DNA of 64,000 bases from JABDBE01 sp963832245 (GTDB lineage: Bacteria > Acidobacteriota > Terriglobia > Terriglobales > Acidobacteriaceae). Under the pieces are notes generated by a model, which did not search any database, was not told the origin of the DNA, and was given only the letters and a program-made list of their open reading frames with translations. Shown here in pieces: positions 46,031 through 53,763 of this stretch. The DNA is taken from positions 682,001-746,000 of the forward strand of contig CAWHTG010000003.1 in assembly GCA_963832245.1 (NCBI GenBank). The letters run 5' to 3'. The translations under genes were made by a program, and so were the position numbers. The number at the start of each line of letters is the position of its first letter. Positions within the stretch are counted from its first letter, which is position 1.

Positions 46031-47298
46031 TTCGACTCCTTGCGTATCGGTTTTGTGCCACGACTTACTACCGAGCTCGTCGCGCGATGCCGTTTCAAAG
46101 CACTGGAGCTCAACGCCGAATCGAGTGCTCGGATTACTTCATCGACATGTTTTTCTCGGATGATGTAGGGCGGCAAAAAACGCAGCACCGTTTCATGAGT
46201 TCGGTTGATCAGAATTCTGTTTTGCATTAATGCGAAAAGAACCGTCTTGGCGATTTCGGCGGACTCCAGTTCCATGCCGAGCATCAGTCCCATTCCGCGA
46301 ACTTCACGAATACAGCCGTGCCCGGCCTTCAGTTGTTCAAGTTGCCCGCGGAAATAGCCTCCGACGTAACGGACGTGATCCAACAATTCGTCCATTGCAT
46401 TCAGAAATTCGATCGCGACCGCACAGGCCAGCGGCCCTCCACCGAAAGTCGTGCCGTGCATGCCCGGATGCATGCTGCTAGCCACGCGATGGGTCATGAG
46501 AATCGCCCCCAACGGTAATCCCGCCGCGAGCGGCTTCGCAATCGTCACGATGTCCGGCTTCACTCCGTGGTGCTGGTAAGCGAAATAACGTCCGGTCCGT
46601 CCTAAACCACATTGAATCTCGTCGAGAATCAGCAAAGCGCCGTTGCTCTCTGTCAACTTTCGTGCGAGTTGCAAAAATTCCGGGCTGACGGGACAAATTC
46701 CACCCTCGCCTTGAATTGTCTCCAGGCAAACCGCACACACGCCCGCATCGAACTGGTGTTTCAGGTCGTCGACGTCATTGAATCGGACGAAGCCAACCCC
46801 GGAAAGCAGCGGAACAAAAGGGTCGCGGTATTTGGCCTGGCCCGTGGTGGCCAGCGAACCAAAGGTGCGTCCGTGAAATGAGTTGTCGAGGGCGAGGATG
46901 CGCCACTTCGGCCGGTGGCCATTGGTATTGTTAGTGCGCGCATAGATGCGAGCCAGCTTCAGCGCACCCTCCCAGGCTTCGGTTCCGCTATTGCAGAAAA
47001 AGGCTCGGTCGAGGCCTGAGATCTTGGTCAATCGCTTGGCCAGTTCCGCCTGGTACTCGTGGAAGAACAGATTCGAAACATGAATCAGCCGGCCCGCCTG
47101 GCGCTTCAACACTTTCTGGATCGCAGGATGCGCGTGTCCAAGAGCGTTGACTCCGATTCCGCTCAAAAAATCGAGATACCGATTTCCGCGCGAGTCCCAC
47201 AGATACACGCCACGGCCTTTTTTGAAGAGGATCTTGTGACGGTCGTACGTCGGAAGCAGCAACTTTTCTTCCGACCGAATGACGGAGGCTAGACTCAT
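46027..47298 (-). CDS. argD: Acetylornithine aminotransferase
   Basis: 423 residues, class III PLP aminotransferase. Converts N-acetylglutamate semialdehyde to N-acetylornithine. FCNSGTEAWEGALKLAR, the LILDEIQCGLGRTG segment, and a PLP lysine in IVTIAKPLAAGLPLGA are present. The frame is open upstream to 47706, but those residues lie inside argB and look like out-of-frame translation (Arg-rich). ATG 47298 overlaps the argB stop by 4 nt and is clearly the start. Confidence 0.94.
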   Translation of the reverse strand: MSLASVIRSEEKLLLPTYDRHKILFKKGRGVYLWDSRGNRYLDFLSGIGVNALGHAHPAIQKVLKRQAGRLIHVSNLFFHEYQAELAKRLTKISGLDRAFFCNSGTEAWEGALKLARIYARTNNTNGHRPKWRILALDNSFHGRTFGSLATTGQAKYRDPFVPLLSGVGFVRFNDVDDLKHQFDAGVCAVCLETIQGEGGICPVSPEFLQLARKLTESNGALLILDEIQCGLGRTGRYFAYQHHGVKPDIVTIAKPLAAGLPLGAILMTHRVASSMHPGMHGTTFGGGPLACAVAIEFLNAMDELLDHVRYVGGYFRGQLEQLKAGHGCIREVRGMGLMLGMELESAEIAKTVLFALMQNRILINRTHETVLRFLPPYIIREKHVDEVIRALDSALSSSALKRHRATSSVVSRGTKPIRKESK

Positions 47299-48080
47299 GC
47301 TCCAATCGCCTCCGTCCCGCAGTCGAGCTTGGTGAAGTAGAATTGCGGCAGAATTTCGACCTGCGCTGCAGGCAGAATTCTTACCCTTCCCACGCCGCGA
47401 TGCAGCGCCTCCCGGCAAGCTTCCAGCTTGGGAAGCATGCCGCCCCCAATAACCGAAGCGGCGACCAAAGCGCCTACATCTTTGGTGTTCAGCCAGGGAA
47501 TCACTACGCCTTCGGCGTCCTTCACCCCGTCTACATCGGTGAGGAAGATCAGAGTATCGGCGTGGCAGGCTACAGCGCATGCAGACGCCATCTGGTCTGC
47601 ATTGATGTTGTAGTACTCGCCGTCGGAGCCGAGCGCCACAGAAGAGAGAACCGGAATGCCCCCCGCGCCCCAGATGGCCTCGATCCAGCGCGGCTCGGCG
47701 TAACAAATTTCTCCGACGAATCCCAGGTCGCAGCCTGAATTCTGTTTTTTGCGTGCGCGGAAGGCCATGCCATCCGCGCCGCAGAGACCTACAGCTGCGC
47801 TTCCTGCTGCCACGATTGCTGCCACCAGGGTTCTATTCACGATTCCCGACAACACCATCAGCGCGACATCGCGGGTCTCGGCGTCGGTGATGCGCAGCCC
47901 GTTGACGAAGTCACTTTGCTTGCCCAGCAGTTTGAGGGTTCGGGTGAGCGCGCTCCCACCGCCGTGTACCACGGCAACGTGATGACCATCCTGCGCCAAC
48001 TCAACAATTGCCCGGGCGCACTTGCGCAATCTCGATTTGTCCTCGAGTGCGGCTCCTCCGATTTTGACTACGACTTTCAC
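47295..48080 (-). CDS. argB: Acetylglutamate kinase
   Basis: 261 residues. Phosphorylates N-acetylglutamate. VVVKIGGAAL at the N-terminus, VHGGGSALTRTLK near residue 41, and INADQMASACAVA plus LIFLTDVDGVKD in the ATP-binding half are typical. The start is GTG 48080, overlapping the argC stop (GTGA); the longer open frame to 48317 runs inside argC. It lacks the N-terminal extension of arginine-inhibited hexameric kinases. Confidence 0.93.
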   Translation of the reverse strand: MKVVVKIGGAALEDKSRLRKCARAIVELAQDGHHVAVVHGGGSALTRTLKLLGKQSDFVNGLRITDAETRDVALMVLSGIVNRTLVAAIVAAGSAAVGLCGADGMAFRARKKQNSGCDLGFVGEICYAEPRWIEAIWGAGGIPVLSSVALGSDGEYYNINADQMASACAVACHADTLIFLTDVDGVKDAEGVVIPWLNTKDVGALVAASVIGGGMLPKLEACREALHRGVGRVRILPAAQVEILPQFYFTKLDCGTEAIGA

Positions 48081-49120
48081 TGTAAGCCTTCCTCTTCCTT
48101 CCACCCATACATTAAGTTCATGTTCTGCACTGCTTGTCCGGCCGCCCCTTTGAGGAGGTTGTCCACGCAGGAGACCAGCACCAGGCGGCGGCCATCGTCC
48201 GCAAGACAAAAGCCGAGATCGCAATAGTTGGTGTGCAGCGAGAACTGGATTTCCGGCAGCTTCGGCGTCGCGAAGATCCGCACCCACCGCCTGCCAGTGT
48301 AGAAGTCGCGAAAACACGATTCGATTTCGAGCGGCTTCATCTCACGGCTCAAACGCACATAGATGGTCGAAAGAATTCCCCTGGGAATCGGAAGCAGATG
48401 CGGAGTGAAAAGTAATTCGCACGTCTGCAGCTTCAATTGCTCTAGCATCTCTCCCACATGCCGGTGACCGAAAACCGAATAAGCGGAAAGGTTGTCGGCC
48501 ACCGAAACGAAGTGCGTGCGGGAATTCGGTTCCTTGCCCGCGCCCGACACACCAGATTTGGAATCAGAAATGATTCCACGCTCGCGATCCACGACACCGG
48601 CTTGGAGCAGCGGCGCTAAAGCCAGAATGACTGAGGTCGGGTAACATCCTGGATTTGCTACTAAGGTTGCATCGGGAATCCGGTCGGCATTCAACTCTGG
48701 CAGTCCGTAGACCGCATTCTTGGTGAGTTCAGCCGCGGTCGCCGAATCCGCATCTGTAAAGCCATAAACCGCGCGATTTTGCGCCTGCTTGAGCCGCCAT
48801 GCTCCGCTCAAATCAATGACGCGAAGTCCTTGCTCAATGGCTTCGGGCACGAGCGAACGCGAAACCTCATGCGGAGTAGCCAGAAAAAGCAACTCGACGC
48901 CCTGTTGCTTAAGCGCCGGCCACGACAGCGGTTGCAGCGCATAGCTTCCGTTGCCCGAGAGCGAAGGAAACATCTCCGCCAGGTTGCAACCAGCGTCGGT
49001 GTCACTGCGCCGGAGCAGGACCGGCTTTTCCAGTTGAGGATGACGCAGCAAAAGCCGTGTAAGCTCCAGACCCGAGTATCCGGTCGCACCCAACACGGCG
49101 GTCTTGAGTTTGGCCGGCAT
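48077..49120 (-). CDS. argC: N-acetyl-gamma-glutamyl-phosphate reductase
   Basis: 347 residues. NADPH-dependent reduction of acetylglutamyl phosphate. Rossmann start VLGATGYSGLELTRLLLRHP; active-site Cys in VANPGCYPTSVILAL near residue 155; GVSGAGKEP and a PHLLPIPRGIL segment follow. The ATG at 49120 shares one base with the argR stop (TGATG). Confidence 0.95.
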   Translation of the reverse strand: MPAKLKTAVLGATGYSGLELTRLLLRHPQLEKPVLLRRSDTDAGCNLAEMFPSLSGNGSYALQPLSWPALKQQGVELLFLATPHEVSRSLVPEAIEQGLRVIDLSGAWRLKQAQNRAVYGFTDADSATAAELTKNAVYGLPELNADRIPDATLVANPGCYPTSVILALAPLLQAGVVDRERGIISDSKSGVSGAGKEPNSRTHFVSVADNLSAYSVFGHRHVGEMLEQLKLQTCELLFTPHLLPIPRGILSTIYVRLSREMKPLEIESCFRDFYTGRRWVRIFATPKLPEIQFSLHTNYCDLGFCLADDGRRLVLVSCVDNLLKGAAGQAVQNMNLMYGWKEEEGLQ

Positions 49121-49563
49121 CAGGCAAGCAGCTCCTCAATGCGGGCAGCCAACTTCTTCGCATCCTCTTTGTCCGGAGAAACAATCAGGATGGTGTCATC
49201 TCCCGCAATCGTGCCGACGGCTTCCGGCCACTCCTCTTCATCGAGCGCCGCCGCCACGGGCTGGGCGCTGCCAATGGTGGTCTTGAGCACGAGCAGGTTT
49301 TGGGCTGCGCGCACTTCCAACACGAATTCGCGAACCAGCCGCGACACCGGGGGCAATGCTGGCGCAGACGAACCATCCCCCTGAGACAGAGAGTAACCGT
49401 CAGCCGTCTTGGCCAGGCGCAAATCGCGTATATCTCGCGATAGTGTTGCCTGGCCGACCTTGAGTCCGCGTTTACGCAACGCTCGCTGCAGGTCTTCTTG
49501 ACTGGCGACCGGACCCTGCTTGAGCAGTTCCAAGATGCCTCGTTGTCTTAGGGATTTATTCAT
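49120..49563 (-). CDS. argR: Arginine repressor
   Basis: 147 residues. An N-terminal winged helix (about 1-70: RQRGILELLKQGPVASQEDLQRALRKRG, QATLSRDIRDLRL) binds ARG boxes. The C-terminal hexamerisation and arginine-binding domain has VLKTTIGSAQPVAAALDEEEWPEAVGTIAGDDTILIV. It heads the operon it probably controls, so autoregulation by arginine is expected. No Shine-Dalgarno is visible before ATG 49563; the second ARG box almost touches the start codon. Confidence 0.95.
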   Translation of the reverse strand: MNKSLRQRGILELLKQGPVASQEDLQRALRKRGLKVGQATLSRDIRDLRLAKTADGYSLSQGDGSSAPALPPVSRLVREFVLEVRAAQNLLVLKTTIGSAQPVAAALDEEEWPEAVGTIAGDDTILIVSPDKEDAKKLAARIEELLA

Positions 49564-49564
49564 A

Positions 49565-49599
49565 GTGCATATTTATCCACATAAATGCATAAACATTCA
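49565..49599 (-). promoter_or_regulatory. Two ARG boxes upstream of argR
   Basis: Read on the minus strand: TGAATGTTTATGCAT (49585-49599) and TGTGGATAAATATGCAC (49565-49581), both close to the consensus TGAATwwwwATTCA/ATGCA recognised by ArgR. They are adjacent, as expected for hexamer binding, and lie just downstream of and next to the -10 element, so repressor binding would block initiation and the start codon region. Confidence 0.72.
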
Positions 49600-49602
49600 C
49601 TA

Positions 49603-49630
49603 ATAGTATCTGCTTCAACACAGCTGTCAA
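49603..49630 (-). promoter_or_regulatory. argRp: Sigma70-like promoter of the arginine operon
   Basis: On the minus strand TTGACA (49625-49630), a 16-nt spacer and TACTAT (49603-49608). The expected transcript start near 49596 gives a leader of about 33 nt that lies within the ARG boxes. Confidence 0.7.
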
Positions 49631-49934
49631 GGGGAAACTTGGGAAGTAGTTGTGGCGCTAACAATCATGCCGAGCGCGCGCCCGATTGGTTTCTGGGCAC
49701 TGACGTCTTCCCTTGTCATGTAGAGCGCCGCAGGATCATGCGCAACGGCAAATGATCGTGTTGCGGCGAGAAACCCGCTTCTCCGCTCGCGCCGGCCAAT
49801 GGTAAACTCTTAAGAGAGGCGATCGACAACAGGTCCTTATCCATCCGGCTCGCAGCATCCCTTGCGGTGGGAACGGCAACGGGGGATACTCGACCTGATA
49901 TACGAAGTCTCGTTGGGGCTGGCGACAGCAATGT
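49631..49934. other. Noncoding stretch between argR promoter and tRNA-Lys fragment
   Basis: About 300 nt without a supportable gene; frames here are short and show no domain. The right end presumably holds the promoter of the tRNA gene; TTGCGG and GATACT near 49863-49892 are weak candidates. Confidence 0.45.
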
Positions 49935-49972
49935 GGGCGCGTAGCTCAGTTGGCAGAGCAATGCCCTTTTAA
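49935..49972 (+). pseudogene. 5' half of tRNA-Lys(UUU), probable left attachment site
   Basis: The sequence reads as acceptor strand GGGCGCG, TA, D arm GCTC-AGTTGGCA-GAGC, A, anticodon stem ATGCC and loop CTTTTAA with anticodon TTT at 49968-49970. After the loop, the expected GGCAT and T-arm are absent; TAGTCGGCTCTGC follows instead. The 3' half is not found elsewhere in the window. The next genes are tyrosine recombinases, so the break is best explained as the junction of an element integrated in the anticodon loop, with the other tRNA half expected beyond the right edge. Confidence 0.75.
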
Positions 49973-50011
49973 TAGTCGGCTCTGCTATGCGCCTACGGCG
50001 GATCAATCACT

Positions 50012-50090
50012 TCCGAGCGGATTCCTTATCAATAAGCGGGGCTGGGGCATGGTGAGCGGCACTCATTGTGCGCTGAATTGTGCGCTAGCT
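50012..50090. repeat. Motif cluster next to the tRNA fragment
   Basis: Contains TCCGAGCGGATTC (50012-50024) and two copies of ATTGTGCGCT spaced 12 bp (50065-50074, 50077-50086), the second continuing AGCT. Both motifs occur again at 60444-60479. Placement beside the presumed attachment site suggests recombinase arm sites or an element-specific operator; this is inference. Confidence 0.45.
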
Positions 50091-50273
50091 TCTCGCGGTT
50101 TTCCCTTTCTCTCTCGCCTTGCGTGTTCTAACCTTGGCTGCGGCCTTTGATGCCTTCGTGGCGCTCGCTTTGCGCTGTTCCGAGGTAAGTTTCTTGGCCC
50201 GCGCAAAACCACCCTTGCGCCCGATCTTCGAAAAATAGTCGGATAGCTCGTCCGGAATCCGATCCTGCTCCAT
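50085..50273 (-). CDS. Small basic protein of the integrated element
   Basis: 62 residues from ATG 50273; unrecognised. It has an acidic start (MEQDRIPDELSDYF) then KIGRKGGFARAKKLTSEQRKASATKASKAA and a Lys/Arg-rich tail. The GRKGG-AKKLT-EQR pattern resembles small predicted DNA-associated proteins found on many mobile elements, but no function is established. The frame is open to 50360. It is transcribed away from the recombinase genes. Confidence 0.55.
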   Translation of the reverse strand: MEQDRIPDELSDYFSKIGRKGGFARAKKLTSEQRKASATKASKAAAKVRTRKAREKGKTARS

Positions 50274-50427
50274 AGACGGGGAAAATGCTATCAGCCTATT
50301 GCTATTGACACCGTGGCGGCCACGGTGTGTAATTCCGATGTCCGGCCCTCCCCAAAACACAACGGGCTGAGCGAGTGTCGTGACACACTCACCCAGCCCT
50401 AACCAGTTCGCCGCTTAAGGAGGCGCA

Positions 50428-50859
50428 ATGGCTACTCAGGAACTTAGCACCCATCCCTTTCCCGCTCAACAGCGGGAATCCCAACAATCGCTCAATAGCA
50501 AACAAACGGACGATCTTGTGTCTGAGGTTCGATCCGCATTGCACCATACACGCAAGCGGCCCGATAGCGCACAGCTACTGGCCATCAACAAACAAATCGA
50601 ACAGCTGGCAACCCGCAAGCCTTACGGCGATATCTACGGTGTCTTTGCCCTCGCCGCGCATCTGGCCGGGGAAGCGATAGAACTAGCCAAAGCAGCACAG
50701 CAAAAAGAGCCGGACAGGTTCAAGCCTGCACTGGACTTTTGGTATGCGTTTCGAGATTACGCCTTGGTTGCTTCGTTGAACTGTGCCGGCGGAAATCAGA
50801 GCCTTGCCGAAGGACAGGTCACTCTGCAGTTGCTCCAAAATGCGGGGGGTGGCGAATGA
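50428..50859 (+). CDS. Unknown protein preceding the recombinases
   Basis: 143 residues, not recognised. The N-terminal 60 residues are polar and Gln/Ser-rich; residues about 70-135 are helical (IYGVFALAAHLAGEAIELAKAAQQ, FWYAFRDYALVASLNCAGG). AAGGAGG lies about 5 nt before ATG 50428. Its end overlaps the first recombinase start (ATGA), so it is translated with them. An accessory or directionality function is possible from position only. Confidence 0.65.
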   Translation: MATQELSTHPFPAQQRESQQSLNSKQTDDLVSEVRSALHHTRKRPDSAQLLAINKQIEQLATRKPYGDIYGVFALAAHLAGEAIELAKAAQQKEPDRFKPALDFWYAFRDYALVASLNCAGGNQSLAEGQVTLQLLQNAGGGE

Positions 50860-51773
50860 GCAATCCCCTGTTCAACGAATTTGCCAACTATCTACGGATG
50901 GAGCGCGGACTCGCGGAGAATACCGTAGCGTCCTATCTCTTGGACCTTGCACAGTTTTCTAATTGGCTCAAGCAACCGCTCGAAAAGGCAAAGCGTGAGA
51001 ACGTCCAAAAGTTTCTCGCCGCAACACTCAAGGACGGCACTCGTGCACGTAGCGTTACCAGAAAGACGTTCGCTCTTCGCCGTTTCTATTGCTTCCTGCT
51101 GGATGAAAGCAAAATCAGGAAAGACCCCACACTCGGCATCCCCCTGCCCAAGCAGGACAGAAAAGTAGGGTACGCAGTCACCCAAACAGAGGTAGAAGCG
51201 ATGGTGGCGTCTTTGGGCGTTTGCCCGCTCGATCTTCGGAACCGTGCCATGCTGCTGTTGATGTTCGGATCAGGACTGCGCGCCAGCGAACTGATAAACC
51301 TCAAGCTGCGAGATGTCGACTTGGAAAGCGCTATTGTCCAGATTTGGTGCGGGAAAGGCGCGAAGGACGGCATAGTGCCGCTTAGCCCTGTCTCGATTTC
51401 CGCCCTTCGGGAGTACTTGGAGAAAAGCCGTCCTCAGCTTGACCCTAAAGCGGAGTCCCCTTATCTATTTGTCGGAAGATGGGGTGAACACGGCCGCGGC
51501 CAGCCGTTTACTCGGCAGAACCTCCACCATTGCGTAAGCGAGATTTCAAAGCGCGTTCTGGGCAAGAGAGTCTCGCCTCATCGTTTCCGGGCCGGTTGTG
51601 CGACTGCCCTACTTGAAGGTGGTAGCGATATCCGCGACACGCAGCGGATCATGCGCCACGCGTTAATCAACACAACGCAGCTTTATCTGGGCATCAGCAT
51701 GTCTTTCCTGCGAACGAACTATTACAAGTTCCATCCGCGGGCGAAAGGGGGCAGCCATGAATGTAGCAATTGA
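50856..51773 (+). CDS. Tyrosine recombinase 1 (XerC/D-like)
   Basis: 305 residues. N-terminal SAM-like core-binding domain (about 1-90: FANYLRMERGLAENTVASYLLDLAQF) and C-terminal catalytic domain. Active-site residues are visible: Arg in GSGLRASELINL, Lys in GKGAKDGIVPL, H-x-x-R in SPHRFRAGCATALL, His in IMRHALINTTQ and the nucleophile Tyr in QLYLGIS. It probably catalyses integration and excision of the element. The ATG overlaps the preceding stop by 4 nt; its own end overlaps the second recombinase by 17 nt. Confidence 0.9.
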   Translation: MSNPLFNEFANYLRMERGLAENTVASYLLDLAQFSNWLKQPLEKAKRENVQKFLAATLKDGTRARSVTRKTFALRRFYCFLLDESKIRKDPTLGIPLPKQDRKVGYAVTQTEVEAMVASLGVCPLDLRNRAMLLLMFGSGLRASELINLKLRDVDLESAIVQIWCGKGAKDGIVPLSPVSISALREYLEKSRPQLDPKAESPYLFVGRWGEHGRGQPFTRQNLHHCVSEISKRVLGKRVSPHRFRAGCATALLEGGSDIRDTQRIMRHALINTTQLYLGISMSFLRTNYYKFHPRAKGGSHECSN

Positions 51774-52668
51774 GCAGTTTCTCAGCTCCTTGGAGGCGCG
51801 GAATTGCAGCGTACACACCCTGCGGGCCTACAAGAAGACTCTCGATGAGTTTTCGCGTCACCTAGGGAACATGCCAGTTAGAAACCTCGACCGACAGCAC
51901 GTGCGAGGGTTCATGCGATATCTAGGTGAGAGAGGAGTGGTCAAAAAGTCACTGCAGCGAGAGCTTGGGGCTGTGCGATCCTTTGCGAAATGGCTGTACG
52001 TCGAAGGACTCGTTCCCGTTGACGTCGCCCGTGGGATCATGACGCCTAAGTTCCCGACTCATCTCCCTGACTTGCCCTCGCAAGCAGAAATCCGCACGCT
52101 GCTGGACGGCGAACTGAAGACACCGTTTCCCGAGCGCGATCGCGCGTTGATTGAACTACTCTATGCGACCGGCATACGGGTTGGGGAAGTGTGCGGCATC
52201 AAGCTGGAAGACTTTGAGGCACCCGATGTTCTCATCGTTCGTGGGAAAGGGAAACGAGAACGGCGAGTTCTATACGGAACACCGCCCGCCAAAGCTGCCT
52301 TGGATGCATATTTGCCCGTGCGACAGGAAATGCTGCAAGGAAGGATTCTGACAGACTTACTTCCCAAGACGGCCCTTTTCCTCAGCTTCGGCCCGAATAT
52401 CGGACTGCAGGGTCTCAACGTTCGCAGCGTTGGCCGAATACTGAAAGAAGCTGCTTCCGCGAAGGGGTTAGACCCCAACAAGTATCACCCGCACGTGCTG
52501 CGCCGGTGCTTCGCGACCCACTTACACGATAACGGCTGCCCTATCGAAGTTATTTACAAACTGCTGGGGCACACAAACCTGTCAACCACGGTGATCTATA
52601 CCCAGGTTTCCACGGCTCGCATGGTGCAGAGCTACAATGCGGCTCACCCGCACGCTAGAAGCGCATAG
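51757..52668 (+). CDS. Tyrosine recombinase 2 (XerC/D-like)
   Basis: 303 residues. Core-binding domain (FLSSLEARNCSVHTLRAYKKTLDEF) plus catalytic domain with Arg in ATGIRVGEVCGI, Lys in GKGKRERRV, H-x-x-R in HPHVLRRCFATHL, His in LLGHTNLSTT and Tyr in VIYTQVS. All catalytic residues are intact. It is closer to the XerC/XerD consensus than its upstream partner. The 17-nt overlap and similar size suggest the two act together, perhaps as a heteromeric recombinase. Confidence 0.92.
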   Translation: MNVAIEQFLSSLEARNCSVHTLRAYKKTLDEFSRHLGNMPVRNLDRQHVRGFMRYLGERGVVKKSLQRELGAVRSFAKWLYVEGLVPVDVARGIMTPKFPTHLPDLPSQAEIRTLLDGELKTPFPERDRALIELLYATGIRVGEVCGIKLEDFEAPDVLIVRGKGKRERRVLYGTPPAKAALDAYLPVRQEMLQGRILTDLLPKTALFLSFGPNIGLQGLNVRSVGRILKEAASAKGLDPNKYHPHVLRRCFATHLHDNGCPIEVIYKLLGHTNLSTTVIYTQVSTARMVQSYNAAHPHARSA

Positions 52669-52720
52669 CTGCACGGGTGTACAATTCCCGGCGAGAGTGT
52701 TTGGCTTGAAGTTTCCCATT

Positions 52721-52748
52721 GGCCCAACCCACCGTTGGGCCGTTTTTT
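52721..52748 (+). terminator. Rho-independent terminator after the recombinases
   Basis: GGCCCAAC-CCACC-GTTGGGCC forms a perfect 8-bp stem with a 5-nt loop and is followed by GTTTTTT. It lies 52 nt after the second recombinase stop. Confidence 0.88.
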
Positions 52749-52818
52749 CGGCCTGCCGGTTTTTCAGCACGGCCAGAAACGCCTAGCATGGTTCGGGTCG
52801 GGAAAGCGGTCGAACATT

Positions 52819-52847
52819 CAGCCATGAGGCTGTGAACTAGGTTCACA
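52819..52847. promoter_or_regulatory. Two adjacent small palindromes
   Basis: CAGCC-ATGA-GGCTG (52819-52832) and TGTGAAC-TAG-GTTCACA (52831-52847), sharing 2 nt. The second is a perfect 7-bp dyad of operator size. They lie just beyond the stop of the zinc-ribbon gene and could be operators or a weak transcript-end structure; no T-run follows on either strand. Confidence 0.4.
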
Positions 52848-52850
52848 CAC

Positions 52851-53015
52851 CTACGCAGGACGGGGTGCGAACTGCTCTCCGCACACTGGGCACTCGATAC
52901 GCTCAAAGTCCACGCGGCGTACTTCCGCAGGCGAAATCAAGCCCGCACATTTCGGGCATACCGCATAGAGCGATGCCAGCACTTTTTCGAGATTGACCTT
53001 GCGCGATCTTGGCAT
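52851..53015 (-). CDS. Small zinc-ribbon protein
   Basis: 54 residues from ATG 53015. A CPKC and a CPVC pair about 25 residues apart form a predicted zinc ribbon, preceded by a basic N-terminus (PRSRKVNLEKVL). Unrecognised beyond that; such proteins are frequent in phage genomes. The frame is open to 53096 but would overlap the divergent gene at 53055. Confidence 0.6.
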   Translation of the reverse strand: MPRSRKVNLEKVLASLYAVCPKCAGLISPAEVRRVDFERIECPVCGEQFAPRPA

Positions 53016-53034
53016 TGGTTCGGGCCATTCTAAC

Positions 53035-53052
53035 GGGGTATAATTCGCGGCG
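53035..53052 (+). promoter_or_regulatory. Promoter-like repeat before the 53055 gene
   Basis: GGGGTATAATTCGCGGCG contains TATAAT (53039-53044) only 10 nt before ATG 53055, so a transcript would be almost leaderless. A near copy (15 of 18 identical, with TACAAT) lies at 52676-52693 after the recombinases. No clear -35 is seen. Confidence 0.4.
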
Positions 53053-53054
53053 CT

Positions 53055-53285
53055 ATGGATGAACACTCTAATCTTTTGCGCCTGCTGTGCGGACAACTAC
53101 ATTCTCTCTTAGTGCTGTCGGTTGCACGGGAGAAGTTCGGGAAAGGATTTCTCGAACTGAGCGAGCAAGAATCGAGTGACGCGGTTGCGTCTGCTGAGTC
53201 TCTGACAAGACTTTTCGCAATTCAGATGACCCCCGAAAGAGTCCAGAAGATGCTGGAACCGAATCCGCCTGAACAGATTCAGTAA
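53055..53285 (+). CDS. Small unknown protein
   Basis: 76 residues, mostly helical (LLRLLCGQLHSLLVLSVAREKFGKGF), unrecognised. The start is supported by a TATAAT 10 nt upstream and divergence from the zinc-ribbon gene. No Shine-Dalgarno. It converges with the minus-strand block beginning at 53338. Confidence 0.45.
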   Translation: MDEHSNLLRLLCGQLHSLLVLSVAREKFGKGFLELSEQESSDAVASAESLTRLFAIQMTPERVQKMLEPNPPEQIQ

Positions 53286-53337
53286 GAGGTTGCCCTGTAA
53301 CAGTGTTTTCGCTCTGATCTGATTTGGTCGGAGGCAT

Positions 53338-53763
53338 TCAGTTTTCCTCCGCTGCATTCAGTATCTCCGCCTTGCTGGCGATGGCTGATTGCGGCACGCT
53401 GATTACGACGACGCCGGTTTGCATCTCCGGCTGAAACATTCCCAGGTCCCGCGTGCTCCCCAGGGCCTTGATGGATTGGATTGCTTTGTCCTCGCCCGCC
53501 TGGATGTTGCTGATGAGTGCGCCGCGGACTAGCGCCTCTTGCTCCTGTGTGGGCAGGGATTTCCCGAGCTCGCGAAACCGTTTCCCCTTGGAATGCCCTT
53601 TCATTAATTTCAGAGCACGGTTAGGAACGGCATCCCATCCCTGATTTGCAACACTCTGCGAGTACCCATTGGCCAGCAGTACATCGCGCACGGGGTTTCC
53701 GTTTCGCGCTGCTTCGTCCAGTGCCTCAGCGAGTTGTTTGTAGTTAGCTCGTTTTCGCGCCAT
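53338..53763 (-). CDS. Phage-like protein, possible small terminase type
   Basis: 141 residues. The N-terminal half has KQLAEALDEAARNGN...LLANGYSQSVANQGWDAVPN, which looks like the helix-turn-helix entry of small terminase-like proteins (ALL-x-GYS-xxxA). The C-terminal half has a beta-strand TGVVVISVPQ. The similarity is weak and the assignment tentative. It is the last gene of the minus-strand block, overlapping the gene upstream by 20 nt. Confidence 0.55.
   Translation of the reverse strand: MARKRANYKQLAEALDEAARNGNPVRDVLLANGYSQSVANQGWDAVPNRALKLMKGHSKGKRFRELGKSLPTQEQEALVRGALISNIQAGEDKAIQSIKALGSTRDLGMFQPEMQTGVVVISVPQSAIASKAEILNAAEEN

Noticed and set aside
47299..47706. N-terminal extension of about 136 residues on ArgD
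   Set aside because: The extension is Arg/Gly-rich and is argB read in another frame; the ATG overlapping the argB stop gives a normal ArgD.
49935..49972. Group I intron in the tRNA-Lys anticodon loop
   Set aside because: No 3' tRNA half follows within the window and no group I core is visible; integration next to recombinase genes is simpler.
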